In this document: positions 38,250 to 48,478 of the stretch, piece by piece | How the letters are laid out: every line of letters begins with the position of its first letter | Position numbering within the stretch: the stretch's first letter is position 1 | NCBI GenBank assembly: GCA_947095535.1 | Contig: OX352772.1 | Location: forward strand, 168,850,613-168,914,612 | Reading direction: 5' to 3' | Length of the DNA stretch: 64,000 bases | From: Poecilobothrus nobilitatus | Lineage: Eukaryota > Arthropoda > Insecta > Diptera > Dolichopodidae | Translations under genes and position numbers: made by a program | Notes under the pieces: generated by a model | The model's input: the letters and a program-made list of their open reading frames with translations, nothing else | What the model was told of the DNA's origin: nothing | Databases searched by the model: none

Positions 38250-39717
38250 CATACATAAATATATGTGTACATATAATTGTATAAATAAACAAATAATCTA
38301 TGCATATATAAATTTATAACCGTGTTACAAATTCTGTATAATTTGAATTTAATTCTACAAAAAAAAAAATATTAAAATTACAATTAAAAATATAAAAAAG
38401 AAAAGAAATAACAAAACAAGAATAAAAAAAAAAATTTGATAAGATAAATAACAAAACAAAAAATATAATAATTTAAAATTATATTTAAAACAAAAAATTA
38501 CAATTATAATTATAAAAATTATAATAAAATAAAAACAATAATGTAAGATTAAGGTGTAATGTAAGATTAATATATGTCGGTATAGATTAAGATATGTATA
38601 AGTTGTCAATTATATTGAGTTGTGCTTTATTAGGTACTAAATTAAATATCTTGCTTTTAGATAATCTGAATTAATTTCTTGCTTTTGAAAATTAAATTAC
38701 TTGCTTTATATAATTTAAATTAATTTTTGCATTCATATCTGTTTTTCGTTTTTAAAAATCAAATTTTATACATATACACTCTGTACGAGCAAATTGCTCT
38801 TTTGGAGATAATAAATAAATAAATAAATAAAAATAAAAAACAGAAATAATTACCTCCATACGACAACCATCATGTTATCATTCAGGAATGCATTATTAAC
38901 ATGTGGTCTACCTACATAAGATGCATGTGTATGATATATTTCTCAAACATTATCATTGAAATATGTACATACTATATGTATAATGTCCTTATGTTTAAAA
39001 ATACTATAAATACATTAAATTAAATTAGAAAACATATTCACATTTCTGTACAGTATTTAATAAAAAATTAGTACATATACAGAACAGAAACCTCTACATT
39101 CTTATCCATATACAGTTTTTACACATATTTTTAGCATAATATCTATATCAATTTGAAAACATAATTACTTATTAGAAAAAGTTAACATAAAAAAATTCTG
39201 ATTGATTTATAAACGTAAAAAACAATCCAGTCTTTTTTTATTAAAAATATGTTAAACAGAACCTTAAATGTATGCATTAAAAGAAGTTTTTTAAAATTTG
39301 AAGAATTGTAGATGCTGCAGCACATGAAGTGAAATTACTAACGGAAAAAAATGTATTACATTATGGTCTTTTAATCTTTACATTATGGTCTTTGGTATTT
39401 GAAAACTCACTTCGCCCTAATAGTATACTCAATAGATTACTGATTCCTTTAAAGATTGTCTCCAATTCTTCGCTCTGTTTATACAATTTGCTAAAAAAAA
39501 AGTTAATGAAATGTAATTAAATGATATTAATATTAAATGTAATCAAAATTAAAATATTAATCACCAGCATCTGTTAATGAATAGCAATAATTTAACTATA
39601 TTAATTAAATTATATTAACGTAAAAACAAAAGTTAATAATTTTATTTCATAAAACCAACAAAATACTCCGGGCAACGTCGGGTACTCCTGCTAGTAGATA
39701 ATAAGAAAAGGAAAGTA

Positions 39718-40375
39718 CATGTGTATTATTAAAAATTTTTTACATAGAAAAAATAAAAATTGTACATAATTTAATTATGAAAGGTACAACAATTTGTAAG
39801 TATGAGTTTTTTTTTTAAAGGAAAAATAAATTTATAGATTCTTCAAACTACTTTTCAATGTCATTGCAAACATTTCTTAAACCTTTTGATTTAAAATCTA
39901 CCATAAGTCAATGATATTTGCTGCACCTTTTTAATACAAGAAAAACTGAAGATTATATTATAAAACTCCCTGGCATTCCGCAAATTGATGAAGGAACTCT
40001 ATTTCTAAATGGTATGAAAACCACCTGGTGATAATAATTGATTTGAAAACAGACATTGTGGAATATAGCAAGAACGACGTTGAAATACTATCGGAAGCAC
40101 ATTTAAAATTTAAACAGATGTTATAGTATATCTAATGTGTGGCTATTTATGACTGCTACCTCAATTGCTTCCACATGTAGTTTAATTTATAGAAGAAACT
40201 TTTTATTATCTTCCAGTATAGGACTATTACCAAAAAATCCTACAGAAATGGTGATAATCAATCAAAAATTGCTCTACAGTGTCACATTCCCGAAGAAAAT
40301 TAGAGAAAAATTGACATAGGTACAACATGCTGGAAATAATAAAGAAGTGAAACTTCATGGTGTGAAAGTTAAAAC
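39718..40375 (+). pseudogene. Third Polinton DNA polymerase remnant (exonuclease domain)
   Basis: Broken frames align with the exonuclease region of the two other polymerase copies: FIDSSNYFSMSL near 39834, DIVEYSKNDVEIL near 40053 (Exo III type), a TATSIAS-type stretch near 40150 and IYRRNFLLSS near 40189. It matches positions around 990-1500 of copy A but is much more diverged, so it comes from another, older Polinton. Both ends are cut, by the array on the left and by a minus-strand LINE at about 40376. No terminal repeats are seen. Confidence 0.75.
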
Positions 40376-40890
40376 GCTAGTATTATCAAGCAGGTCAGTG
40401 TTAAAGTCACCTCCAATTATTATGTTATCAAAATTACTACAAAATTTGTCAAAAGCTTTATTTAATGGATCAAATTTATATGCAGCCGGATGTGCGAAAT
40501 AAACAGTGCCAAGCATGATTGCTCTATTATTAACCTTAGTTTTAACTATAATAAATTCAATATCATCAGTTTTATCAGATTGGCACAACACCTTAACAGG
40601 AAGATCACATTTAACATACATCGCAATGTTACCATTGCACCACCCCGCATCAAGTTACCATTTCCATCTTGGATACCATTTCCAATTTGGCTCGATCACA
40701 TCTATATAAAATATATCCCGCAATCCTTACCATATCAGAATTAATATCAGGATCCAGCCACGTCTCAGACACCATAATGATACTTCCTTTACTTTTAGAA
40801 ATACAGCATCTCAATACGGAATCAAATCATATATCCGTTTTAAAAAACAAGACGACGCGAACATTAATTAACTCTAAAACATTGTATAAA
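40376..40890 (-). pseudogene. Jockey-type LINE endonuclease
   Basis: On the minus strand: VSETWLDPDINSDMVRI near 40775, a frame break, then MYVKCDLPVKVLCQSD at 40621 and IIIGGDFNTDLLDN near 40425. These are the N-terminal and GDFN regions of the AP endonuclease of a Jockey-type LINE. It breaks off at 40376 next to the Polinton remnant, so RT is absent. It sits downstream of the ORF1 at 41760-41015 and belongs to the same element. Confidence 0.8.
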
Positions 40891-41014
40891 CATAATAAGA
40901 AAACTTTTAATAAATTATCTGTCAAGTAAGAACTACTAAAAATTAAAGAACATGATTTATAATTCAAAATAAAAATAAACATAATCTAAGATAAGTAATT
41001 CAAAAATGTAATAT

Positions 41015-41760
41015 TAATTTGACGAGTTCCCAGAAATCAGTTGATGTCTTGAAGTAATTTTTATATCTTTACCACCTTCAGTTTTAATGATGAACAAAAA
41101 CCTTTTTTCACAAACACCTTGAAAATCCACCCATCCTTTTTCATTTTACTAGCCAAACGTAACAGAGAAGCAGTATAAGTGGGAAGGCTTTCATTTACCA
41201 GATAGTCCCACATTCTCCACTTTAAAGTTTCTTTGAACAAGGTATTTTTCGAAAAATAAATCTTTAGATGCCTTTTTATAAAATTTTACAATAACGTTGT
41301 TTTTGCTAACTCTAAATATGGTGTTCACACAATTAGTATTTTCAGGAAATTCAATACAACTCGAAATTTTGCTGAAGATCCCAACAAAATTTTCATCAGA
41401 ACTTTCGGTAACACCACTTATTACCAGGCAATTAACGTGATATGCTCTCTTCAACTGAAGAATACGTGAATTAAGATTATCACTGAGTTCACTTTCAAAT
41501 TCAGCCATTTTCGTTTACATAAGAGCAATATTACTTTCCAAACGTTTTTCCAGTTCACTTTCACATTCAACCATTTTCGTTTTCATAAGAGCACTATTAC
41601 TTTCAAACTCCAAGTATTTGTCATCCAAACGTTTTTCAAGTTCACTCTTACATTCAGCCATTTTCCTTTTCATAAGAGCAATATTACTTTCCACAGGTGA
41701 ATTAATTGACTTATTAGATGAAGAGCTACTATTGGATCTGAGCTTAAGTTTAGTATCCAT
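41015..41760 (-). pseudogene. Jockey-type LINE ORF1 (nucleic-acid-binding protein)
   Basis: Starts at 41760 with a Ser-rich N-terminus (SNSSSSSNKSINS), then a predicted coiled coil with two near-repeats (KMAECKSELEKRL, KMVECESELEKRL). A TAA at about 41514 replaces a Lys codon of that repeat. The frame continues at 41508-41191 with LVISGVTESSDENFVGIF, NTIFRV and VIVKFYKKA, typical of LINE ORF1 RNA-recognition-type domains. After 41191 the frame shifts twice (SLLRLASKMKKDGW, then a final piece ending near 41020). ORF1 proteins bind LINE RNA; this copy is inactive. Confidence 0.75.
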
Positions 41761-42825
41761 GTTAAGTTATTGATTTGTAAATTAATGAAAAATTGGAAAA
41801 GTAATCAAGTAATCAGAAAACTAATCACTGAGAAGTTGTAATATAATTGAAAATAATCAAACTAATACATTCTTAAATGTTTGAAATTAATAAAATATAT
41901 ATTATATATATAAATTATTTTAATCAATGATTAAACTTCAATTAATGTTTAGAATTAGTTATTAAATTATTATTAAAATAAAATATATTTCTATTAAATT
42001 AATTCTTTTCATTATACTGTCTTCTGGCATTGATTTAAGAAATTAAAAAAATTCGAGACTCGAACTTCATTTGTTTTTTTTTTTATTAAGACATAACGTC
42101 ACTTTATTTAATGTGTAATAATATTTTTATTAGTGTTGTGTAAATTGACAAAACATAAATAGTATTTATAATAGGTTTAGTATGTTTTGTTATAATTAAT
42201 TAGTTTTTAGTTCAAATTATTGCTTACTTAAGTCTCAAATTATATTAATTTTTTATATTTAAAAGAAAACAACCCATTTGTATCAAATTTAAGTCTATAA
42301 AAGTTTAATTATAATTGATTCATTGTTCAACAAATACAAATATATGAATATATACACAATACACAATATATGATAGCAAAATAAACATATGAAACTGTTT
42401 ATTATTTTTAAAAACAAATGAAATTTCTTCTTGATTAATAATTTATTTATGTTTTATTAAATATAAAATTAAAAAGTGGTAGCTATGGAGCTATGTGTGT
42501 TACAATTTAAACAAAATGTAATAATGTTGCAACCATATATATTTTTTTAGACGTAGATTACAGTACACTAATATACGATTAGTTTGCAAAAAAAAAAATT
42601 TTTTATTTTTATTTAACAAGTTCGAGTGCAAAGGATTATTATATATATTATTGAAATTCAAAAAGCTCTTTCACAAAAATATTGTTATATTTGAATTGTG
42701 AACTAAGATTTAATAGATTAATTTAAATTATTTTTTAAAGTTCAGCGAAAGTTAAAACATCCGTACACGACTCGAGGTAGAACGAAAAAAAAGTAATAAT
42801 TTCTTAATATTATTTAATGAATTCA
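41761..42825. other. AT-rich stretch, no gene seen
   Basis: Only A/T-rich sequence with short runs is seen. The left part may include the 5' UTR of the LINE that starts at 41760. Confidence 0.5.
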
Positions 42826-44290
42826 AAAATTTATATGATGAGCTTTATCAAATATATGTACATATTATGTCTTTAAAGCTTAAACCAAAACCAAAAGAAT
42901 TTTGGAAATTTATTAATGTGAAACGTAAATGTAATGAATATCCAACCTTCATGAATTACAATGGAAGGACAAGCACTGATACTGCCATTATCAGTGAGTA
43001 TTTTCGTGATTTTTTTTTCACTAACCTACTGTAACTCCAGTTTTTGTGCGGACTTAAACAATTTTAATCATATAAATAACTATTCCGAAATTCCTTTAAA
43101 TTTGCAGACAAAAAGTAATCAAATAATTCAATATTTAGAGAAGCTATATGAACTATTCTCCTGGACCTGATGGTATTCCAGAGAGTATTTAAAAAAAATG
43201 TTCAAATTCTTTTGCATTACCATTTTCTATTATTTTTAGTACTTCCTTAAGTATAGGTATTTTGCCAGACATTTGGAAGAAAACATTTATTAGGCCTATT
43301 TTTAAAAAAATGTTGTAAATAATTATCGTCTGATTGCTAAATTGTTTACAATTCCTAAATTTTTGAATTAATGATTTTTGATTTAATCTATTTACATTGT
43401 TCTAACATTATTTCTGAAACTCAGCATGGCTTTGTTAAACACAAATCTACTACAACCAACCTATAAGAATCAACATTTGTTTTTATAAGTAATAAATAAT
43501 ATGAAATCGAGTTTCCAAACTGATGTAATCTATACTGACTTTAGCAAAGCCTTTGATATTTTACCCCATAGTGTCATTCTACTAAAATTAAAGAAATATG
43601 GTTTTCCAGACAGCTTTATTAAATGGATTCGTTCTTATCTCAAAGATAGAAACTACAGCGTAGTGTTTAGTTCTTCGGTTTCCAAAGCTTTTACGGCAAA
43701 TTCAGGCTTTCCTCAAGGTAGCCATTTAGGTCCGCTCCTTTTTATTTTATCTGATCTTAATATTTTTTTTTTCTGGTGCATCATAAATGATGTTCTTCTG
43801 TATGTTACTAAATGTGCACACGTGATTTTTTCTCGTCGTTTCAATAATTTTAATTTTACTTATTCTCTTAACAATAGTAACTTGACTAGAGCAGATTCTA
43901 TAAAAGATATTGGTATTCTCTTTGATAGTAAACTAAACTTTAAAGCGCATTACGAAACTATTATTCATATATCAAGCTCAATGCTCGGCTTTGTTAAACG
44001 GTGGGTTAAAGAATTTAAGGATCCGTATATACTAAAATCACTATATACCAGTCCCGTTAGGAATATTTTAGAATACGCTAGTTAAGTATGGTCCCCTTTC
44101 TATCAAATCCTTGGATAGAATTGAATCAATTCAAAAAAAATGTTGTACGCTTTAAACTTAATTCACTTAATCACCCTAAAACTTAGGAGAGAGGTAGCTG
44201 ATGTAGTTTTTCTAACTGAAATAGTAAATGGGAACATTACGCACAAACGAACCTGTACACAGAATGCTATTGATGGGTAATAAATTTAAA
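42826..44290 (+). pseudogene. LINE reverse transcriptase (Jockey/I type), plus strand, internally deleted
   Basis: Readable pieces in order: KEFWKFINVKRKC near 42895, YNGRTSTDTAIISEYF near 42957, SPGPDGIPESI near 43157, PDIWKKTFIRPIFKK near 43268, then the frame 43501-44085 with YTDFSKAFDILPHS, FPDSFIKWIRSYLKDR, GFPQGSHLGPLLFIL and DIGILFDSKLNFKAH. The catalytic F/YADD box is absent: after LLFIL the sequence jumps to post-palm sequence, indicating an internal deletion around 43755-43850. The endonuclease is missing. Decay includes a TAA near 43190. Confidence 0.85.
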
Positions 44291-44404
44291 TCATTCATTG
44301 ATCTCAACCAATCAAAAGACAATTTAAAACGTAAAATTTTCAATCAACCACCAAATTTGTAATTTTCTTTTCTTTTCTTTTTCAATTCTTACGTTTTTTC
44401 AACT

Positions 44405-44475
44405 ATATCTGACTCATGGCGCAGTGGTTAAGTCGGCAACCTTTCAATCGAAGGGTCTTGGGTTCAAACCTCGGT
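44405..44475 (+). other. tRNA-like sequence at the left border of Polinton B
   Basis: Contains an A box (TGGCGCAGTGG), a short anticodon-type stem (CCTT ... AAGG) and a B-box-like GGTTCAAACC. It differs from the tRNA-like sequence of the array and from the SINE head of unit 0. No closed acceptor stem is seen. Polinton B inserted immediately after it. Confidence 0.5.
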
Positions 44476-44481
44476 TAGGTC
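44476..44481. repeat. Left target-site duplication of Polinton B
   Basis: TAGGTC directly before the element start AGTAGG. The right flank is CAGGTC, so 5 of 6 bases match, and 6 bp is the duplication length known for Polintons. Confidence 0.7.
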
Positions 44482-45375
44482 AGTAGGTAATCCTGCACTT
44501 GGGGTGGGAAAAAATCATGCCATATCGCACCGAAGACCACGCCACTGACCTCTATTTTGATTGATGGGTTTAATGTAGGTTATTAGTAGGTCAAAAACTT
44601 GTTTCGTTTGTTTTGGTTTAGGTTATAAGCATGGGTTGTTAACTTATAAGTTGCAAGTGGTTGTATAGTAGGAAATGAAGGTTGTTGGTACTGTAGAAGT
44701 TTTTAGGCAAGGTTAATGAACTGAACAAGTTTAGGTTATAAGCATGGGTTGTTAACTTATAAGTTGCAAGTGGTTGTATAGTAGGAAATGAATGTTGTTG
44801 GTACTGTAGAAGTTGTTAGGCAAGGTTAATGAACTGAACAAGTTTAGGATATTTAGGTTTTTCAATAAATTCATTGATACTTTGTAATAGGCTATCATAC
44901 AAATAGAAAGATGATTTTTTTTCAGGTCAAATCAAGTTTATTTTTTTAAATAGCGCAAAATCGCATGCTTAATAAAATATACCTACATACGTAAAAGGAG
45001 ATATAAAAGAAACGAAAAAAACTTGTTTTTATTATTTAATAAGAAAAATATTCATAGGTACTTTTGAATACCAAGATGTAAATAATAAAAATAAAAACAA
45101 AACGTAAACAAGAAGTAGGTACAAAGTGTATTTTTGTTTATTAAAGAAGATCAATAATTGTTGTAAATTGTTATTATTGTTTTAAAGCTGCAAAATAAAA
45201 AAAAAAAAAAATTGTGCAATTATAGGTGCATCTGTTATGTAAGATTTTTTCTGTTCTATAATAACATTGAGAAAATAACCGGAAATCTTTGATTTACTTG
45301 GTTTTGTTATTATTGCGTTACATTCTATACTGTAAGGAATCAAAAAGGCAAGTTAATTGCTTTTGGTACCTATTT
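44482..45375. repeat. Left terminal inverted repeat of Polinton B
   Basis: It matches the reverse complement of 56834-57957 over its length. The innermost shared string is GCTTTTGGTACCTATTT ending at 45375. It is about 230 bp shorter than the right copy, mainly through lost AT-rich inner sequence. Confidence 0.9.
44621..44846. repeat. 113-bp tandem duplication in the left TIR
   Basis: GGTTATAAGCATGGGTTGTT occurs at 44621 and 44734. The same duplication exists in inverted form in the right TIR at about 57593-57820. Confidence 0.85.
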
Positions 45376-45459
45376 GAAAACAAAAATAAAACAAATTTAT
45401 TTATATGTTTGAAATAATTTTGTATTTGAAAATATTTTACAATTTTACAGAAATCTGTG

Positions 45460-45660
45460 TTAGAAAATTTTTTTACGATGATCAGATGTTAAGATTTTAG
45501 AAATAGCGAGACCAACTTTTTCTATATGTCGTTGAAATCTACTTCTATCACATGCGTATTCTTCCCAATGACCTTTCCTTGCTGATCTGTAAGCATAGAC
45601 CCATACATGCACAAAGTGAATTTCTTGTTTTATGTTGAAGTAAACTTTTTTTTGTTATTG
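45460..45660 (-). pseudogene. Unassigned Polinton reading frame
   Basis: An open minus-strand frame of about 60 codons without a start codon, ending at the stop at 45460. It contains HFVHVWVYAYRSARKGHW and a basic C-terminus. Its density of aromatic residues suggests real former coding sequence, possibly a second exon or shifted continuation of the gene at 46079-45696, which ends 36 bp upstream. A GHW string recalls Cys proteases but the surrounding residues do not fit, so no function is given. Confidence 0.4.
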
Positions 45661-45695
45661 AAATTCATATTGTGCAAGTATGAAAATTGAAGGTC

Positions 45696-46079
45696 TTAAT
45701 CTAACATTTTTTCTTTTAAAAGATGCATATATACATTAAAACAATTTTTAACAGCACATCTGAAACTCTTGTTTGATAAGTGTATAGGACAATTTGAATT
45801 AAAGTTTTCAATCTTTTGTAATGATGGCAAGTTTCTGCTTAGATCTTCTATTTTAACACTGTCAATGTACTTTTGAAGGAAAAGTTTTTTTTGTTCTCCT
45901 TTAACATAAATTTTTTCCGCTGACTCTAAATAGTGTTTTAATATACATTTTACATCTAAATATTCAACTAAACCGTTATTCCATTTAAGTCCATTTATTT
46001 TATTTTCGCAATACTGGTTATTATTTTTCACATCTTGACTAAGCTCTTCTGCGGGGTACGGTGCTTTGAAATGATACAC
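45696..46079 (-). CDS. Unassigned Polinton protein, 127 residues
   Basis: Starts at the Met codon at 46079, only 28 bp from the divergent ATPase frame at 46108. Features: a KINGLKWNNG stretch around residue 30, EKIYVKGEQKKLFLQKYI around residue 55, a PSLQKI stretch, and a Cys/His pattern near the end (CPIHLSNKSFRC then KNC). The YVKG strand followed by a PSL turn and a C..H...C end reminds me of an uncharacterised family common in arthropod mobile elements. That is memory only, and no function is claimed. Confidence 0.5.
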   Translation of the reverse strand: MYHFKAPYPAEELSQDVKNNNQYCENKINGLKWNNGLVEYLDVKCILKHYLESAEKIYVKGEQKKLFLQKYIDSVKIEDLSRNLPSLQKIENFNSNCPIHLSNKSFRCAVKNCFNVYMHLLKEKMLD

Positions 46080-46107
46080 AGTTGGAATTTAACTTCCTTT
46101 TTGAAGA

Positions 46108-46974
46108 ATGGCTAACTCTGTTAGGAAATATTGTTTTTCATTTCCTTGCAAAAATTGTAGGTCAACTATAAAAACTTGTTTAACCATGTCGAAGGTTTGT
46201 AAAAGAATCCTCAATGAAATAACTAAATTTACATTTATATTCATTTCGAAAAAGACTTGTGCATATAAATATAGGTTAGCAACGATTGTTTTAACTAATA
46301 CAACTATGTTGTTTCACCCATTTACAATGATGGTGGCGGGGCCATCCTGCTGTGGTAAAACCACATTTATTCGTAATTTAATAAAATATAAAGAAGAAAA
46401 TATAATACCACATATTAATAGAATTATTTGGTGTAATCCAGACAAAAATGCTGTTCCACTATATATGAAAGATGTTGAATATAGTAACACTATTCCAGAT
46501 TTTATTGATAATCAAGAACCTTTGTTAGTTATTATCGATGATATGATGTTAAGTTCTCATGATAAGTTTGTATGTGATTTATTTACTAGAGGATCACATC
46601 ATAGAAATTTATCTGTAATATTTGTAACACAAAATGTTTTTCACCAGGGTAAATTTTCAAGAGATATTTCACTCAACTGTAAATATTTAGTACTTTTCAA
46701 AAATCCAAGATATAAATCGCAGATATTACTTCTAGCTCGCCAAATATATCCCAATCAAATTAAAGCATATAATGATGTGACGTCAGTCCCATATGGCTAT
46801 ATATTAATAGATCTTACTCAAGACGTTAATGATATATTTCGATTAAGAAGTGATATATTTGGGAAAAGTTTGTGTTATTGTACGAGAGATCAATTAGAAC
46901 AATTTGGGGAGGAATATGAAACGTTTGAAGACCAATCGACATATATTGCACCTATTAAAAATTCCAGAAAGTAA
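46108..46974 (+). CDS. FtsK/HerA-type genome-packaging ATPase (poxvirus A32-like)
   Basis: This is the packaging ATPase family of Polintons and related DNA viruses, which pumps DNA into capsids. Walker A is GPSCCGKT at about residues 78-85 and Walker B is LLVIIDDMM at about 139-147, followed by a SVIFVTQN strand (sensor type) and the usual C-terminal helical part. The frame gives 288 residues, but family members normally begin just before HPFTM. The Met at residue 67 (46306) is therefore the likelier original start, and the first 66 residues are probably read-through upstream sequence. This is the only long gene of the element with no visible break. Its 3' end overlaps the next frame at 46904. 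Confidence 0.9.
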   Translation: MANSVRKYCFSFPCKNCRSTIKTCLTMSKVCKRILNEITKFTFIFISKKTCAYKYRLATIVLTNTTMLFHPFTMMVAGPSCCGKTTFIRNLIKYKEENIIPHINRIIWCNPDKNAVPLYMKDVEYSNTIPDFIDNQEPLLVIIDDMMLSSHDKFVCDLFTRGSHHRNLSVIFVTQNVFHQGKFSRDISLNCKYLVLFKNPRYKSQILLLARQIYPNQIKAYNDVTSVPYGYILIDLTQDVNDIFRLRSDIFGKSLCYCTRDQLEQFGEEYETFEDQSTYIAPIKNSRK

Positions 46975-47220
46975 TTATAAAACCTGTGACCCTGAAGTAA
47001 TAAAAACATTTTGCGAAATGGCTTTAAATATTTTAAAAGGTAATTGTAATCTGAGTAAAAAAGCAACAACCCAATTACGAAAGTATAAAAAAGAATTAAG
47101 ATCACTTATTTGGCGGAAAAAATCTATAAATAACAAAAGAAAAATTATTATTCAACGTGGTGGATTTTTACCTACACTCTTGGTGCACTACTATCAGGGA
47201 TAATCGGAAATTTTATAAAA
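46904..47220 (+). pseudogene. Small basic Polinton protein with Gly-rich hydrophobic C-terminus
   Basis: The frame 46904-47203 encodes a Lys/Arg-rich protein (RKYKKELRSLIWRKKS, then QRGGFLPTLL). After PTLL the frame ends out of register. One base more than expected at about 47185 breaks a short hydrophobic tail with small residues that lies open in the next frame up to the stop at about 47220. Polintons commonly encode such a small basic protein with an RGGFLP-type hydrophobic end; the role is not established and a membrane-active or core role is a guess. It overlaps the ATPase 3' end. Confidence 0.6.
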
Positions 47221-47830
47221 TGAATAATACAACATTTAATAAAATGATAATTTTAAAACCTGAGATATATGAAAGAATGAAGCAAAATGCAGACATTGAA
47301 CTCAATGAATTGGATAAAAATATGAAAAAACTATTGTTAAATAAACATCTCACGGATACTCAAAAATGGTATTTATAGAGACAAAATTTATTTAAAATAA
47401 GAAACAAAAAACGACAACTTCCTAGAAATAAAGAGGAGAAAATAAAAATTACGGAAACAAAAGGTACTGAAACTCGTGCAAAACTAATGTATATAGATCC
47501 GGAAACTCAATCGCATTTTCCTGAATATAAGTTGTTCCTGAAGAAGAAGAGGTATATGAAAAAGAAGCTGATGAGGAAGTATTTGATGATGAAATTCAGG
47601 AAAATGTTTTAACAAAAGCATTGTCAGCTGCTTCAGTTGGAGAACGTTTTAGAAAAAGAAAATCAATTAGAAATCAAAATGTACAAATTTTTGAAACTGA
47701 TACAGGAGACATTATAACTGTTCCTTTAGATAGCCCAAGCCCACCAACCAAAAAAGAAAAAACTATAAATAGCAAAGAGTTGAATAATTCATCAAGACGT
47801 GTTTTAAGGTCAGCAGTAGGTAATACTTAA
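47221..47830 (+). pseudogene. Acidic/charged Polinton protein, broken
   Basis: A run of frames starts at 47221 (MIILKPEIYERM). It is interrupted by a TAG near 47377, continues with a basic stretch (KIRNKKRQLPRN) and YIDPETQSHFPEY, then shifts frame near 47535 into an acidic stretch (EEEEVYEKEADEEVFDDEI). It ends with the frame 47621-47830 (VGERFRKRK, TGDIITVPLDS, SPPTKKEK). I read this as one gene of about 200 codons with a stop and a frameshift. The family is not recognised. Confidence 0.5.
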
Positions 47831-47874
47831 ACAGAACTTATTTTTCCAATTCGTAAGTATAAATCCGCAAGCTC

Positions 47875-48224
47875 ATGGACAACATACAAGTAAAAGATGA
47901 ATTTTATGTCACTTTACTCAGTGATTCATCCATGAACTATTATTCAGAAAATTCATTATCATCTTTTACAAATAAAATGAATAAATACATGTGATATTCA
48001 AGGTGGAAAGTCGGTATTTCAGAAAAGTATCTTTTAAAGTTACAGATTTTAAAAAATATAAATCACGTGTAATAGATATTTTCAAAACTTTTATAGATAG
48101 TGTACAATTGATTCCCATTAGTAAATCAGATATGTTTTTTATATACACAGACATAATTGAACCGCAAAAAATAGGTGATAAAGATATAAGGTGTTTACGA
48201 TCTGTTAAAAAAAGAGTTTATTAA
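47875..48224 (+). pseudogene. Minor capsid (penton-like) protein, fragmentary
   Basis: The start at 47875 gives FYVTLLSDSSMNYYSENSLSS. This fits the conserved N-terminus of the Polinton penton-type capsid protein, which continues with a WKVGI-type motif seen out of frame near 48003. A second piece with DMFFIYTDIIEPQKIGD near 48128 fits its later beta-strand region. Between and after these the frame shifts, and most of the central part is missing. This is a degraded single jelly-roll capsid gene, assigned from remembered family patterns. Confidence 0.65.
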
Positions 48225-48474
48225 CTCTGGTATTAATGCATTATCTGATTCCACAGGTGCAAATATAAAAGAAGTGGTTCAAGATCGAAGTAAAGAGATA
48301 ATGAAAAATGTAAGACGAGGTGCAGTTCGGAAACTCAATGAAATGTATGGACAAGGCAAAAGAAAACGAAGAAAACCTATAAAAAGACCTCTCATTAATA
48401 ATTTAAATTATTTTAGCGACGCAAAGTTACTAACAAAAACAAACAAAAAGATATTTTTGAATAATTATGATTGA
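48200..48474 (+). pseudogene. Small basic virion-type Polinton protein
   Basis: The open frame runs from about 48200 to the stop at 48474 and includes FINSGINALSDSTGANIKEV and a basic C-terminal half (GKRKRRKPIKRP). No ATG is present at the start; it overlaps the end of the penton-like remnant and reaches the capsid frame at 48467. A Gly/Ala helix followed by a KRKRR tail is common in a small Polinton protein near the capsid gene. The function is unknown. Confidence 0.5.
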
Positions 48475-48478
48475 ATGT

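Larger units (their letters stand above)
36787..39695 (+). mobile_element. Helitron-like block (unit 3, most diverged)
   Basis: Equivalent of the other blocks, ending in CTAGT at 39691-39695 but with a changed 3' region (ACTCCGGGCAACGTCGGG). It carries the unit-0 variants rather than those of units 1/2. Confidence 0.5.
4411..39717. repeat. Tandem array of ~8.2-kb composite transposon units
   Basis: The same order of sequence blocks recurs four times. The phrase AGTGTGTTATCAATGTGG occurs at 4411, 16009, 24296 and 32524, giving steps of 11598, 8287 and 8228 bp. The 59-bp difference between units 1 and 2 is fully explained by 26 bp present only in unit 1 (near 21642) and 33 bp missing from unit 2 (near 30029). 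Similarity to the unit stops shortly after 39695. Polinton A interrupts the left side in the middle of a LINE, so the array should continue beyond it. Confidence 0.9.
32524..39717. repeat. Array unit 3 (truncated, hybrid)
   Basis: From 32524 to about 35980 it is almost identical to unit 2. Beyond about 36000 it carries the variants of unit 0 (for example ACCACAAAAG near 37594, TEKNV at 39329) plus many private changes. It ends just after the CTAGT of the Helitron-like block; the gypsy and AT-rich parts are absent. Confidence 0.85.

Noticed and set aside
4411..39717. Array as a pure assembly artefact
   Set aside because: Units differ by substitutions, unit-specific indels, a deletion and an insertion, so they are distinct sequences; exact copy number still rests on the assembly.
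45560..45640. Adenain-type Cys protease signalled by a GHW string
   Set aside because: Residues around GHW and the absence of a matching catalytic Cys context do not fit the family.
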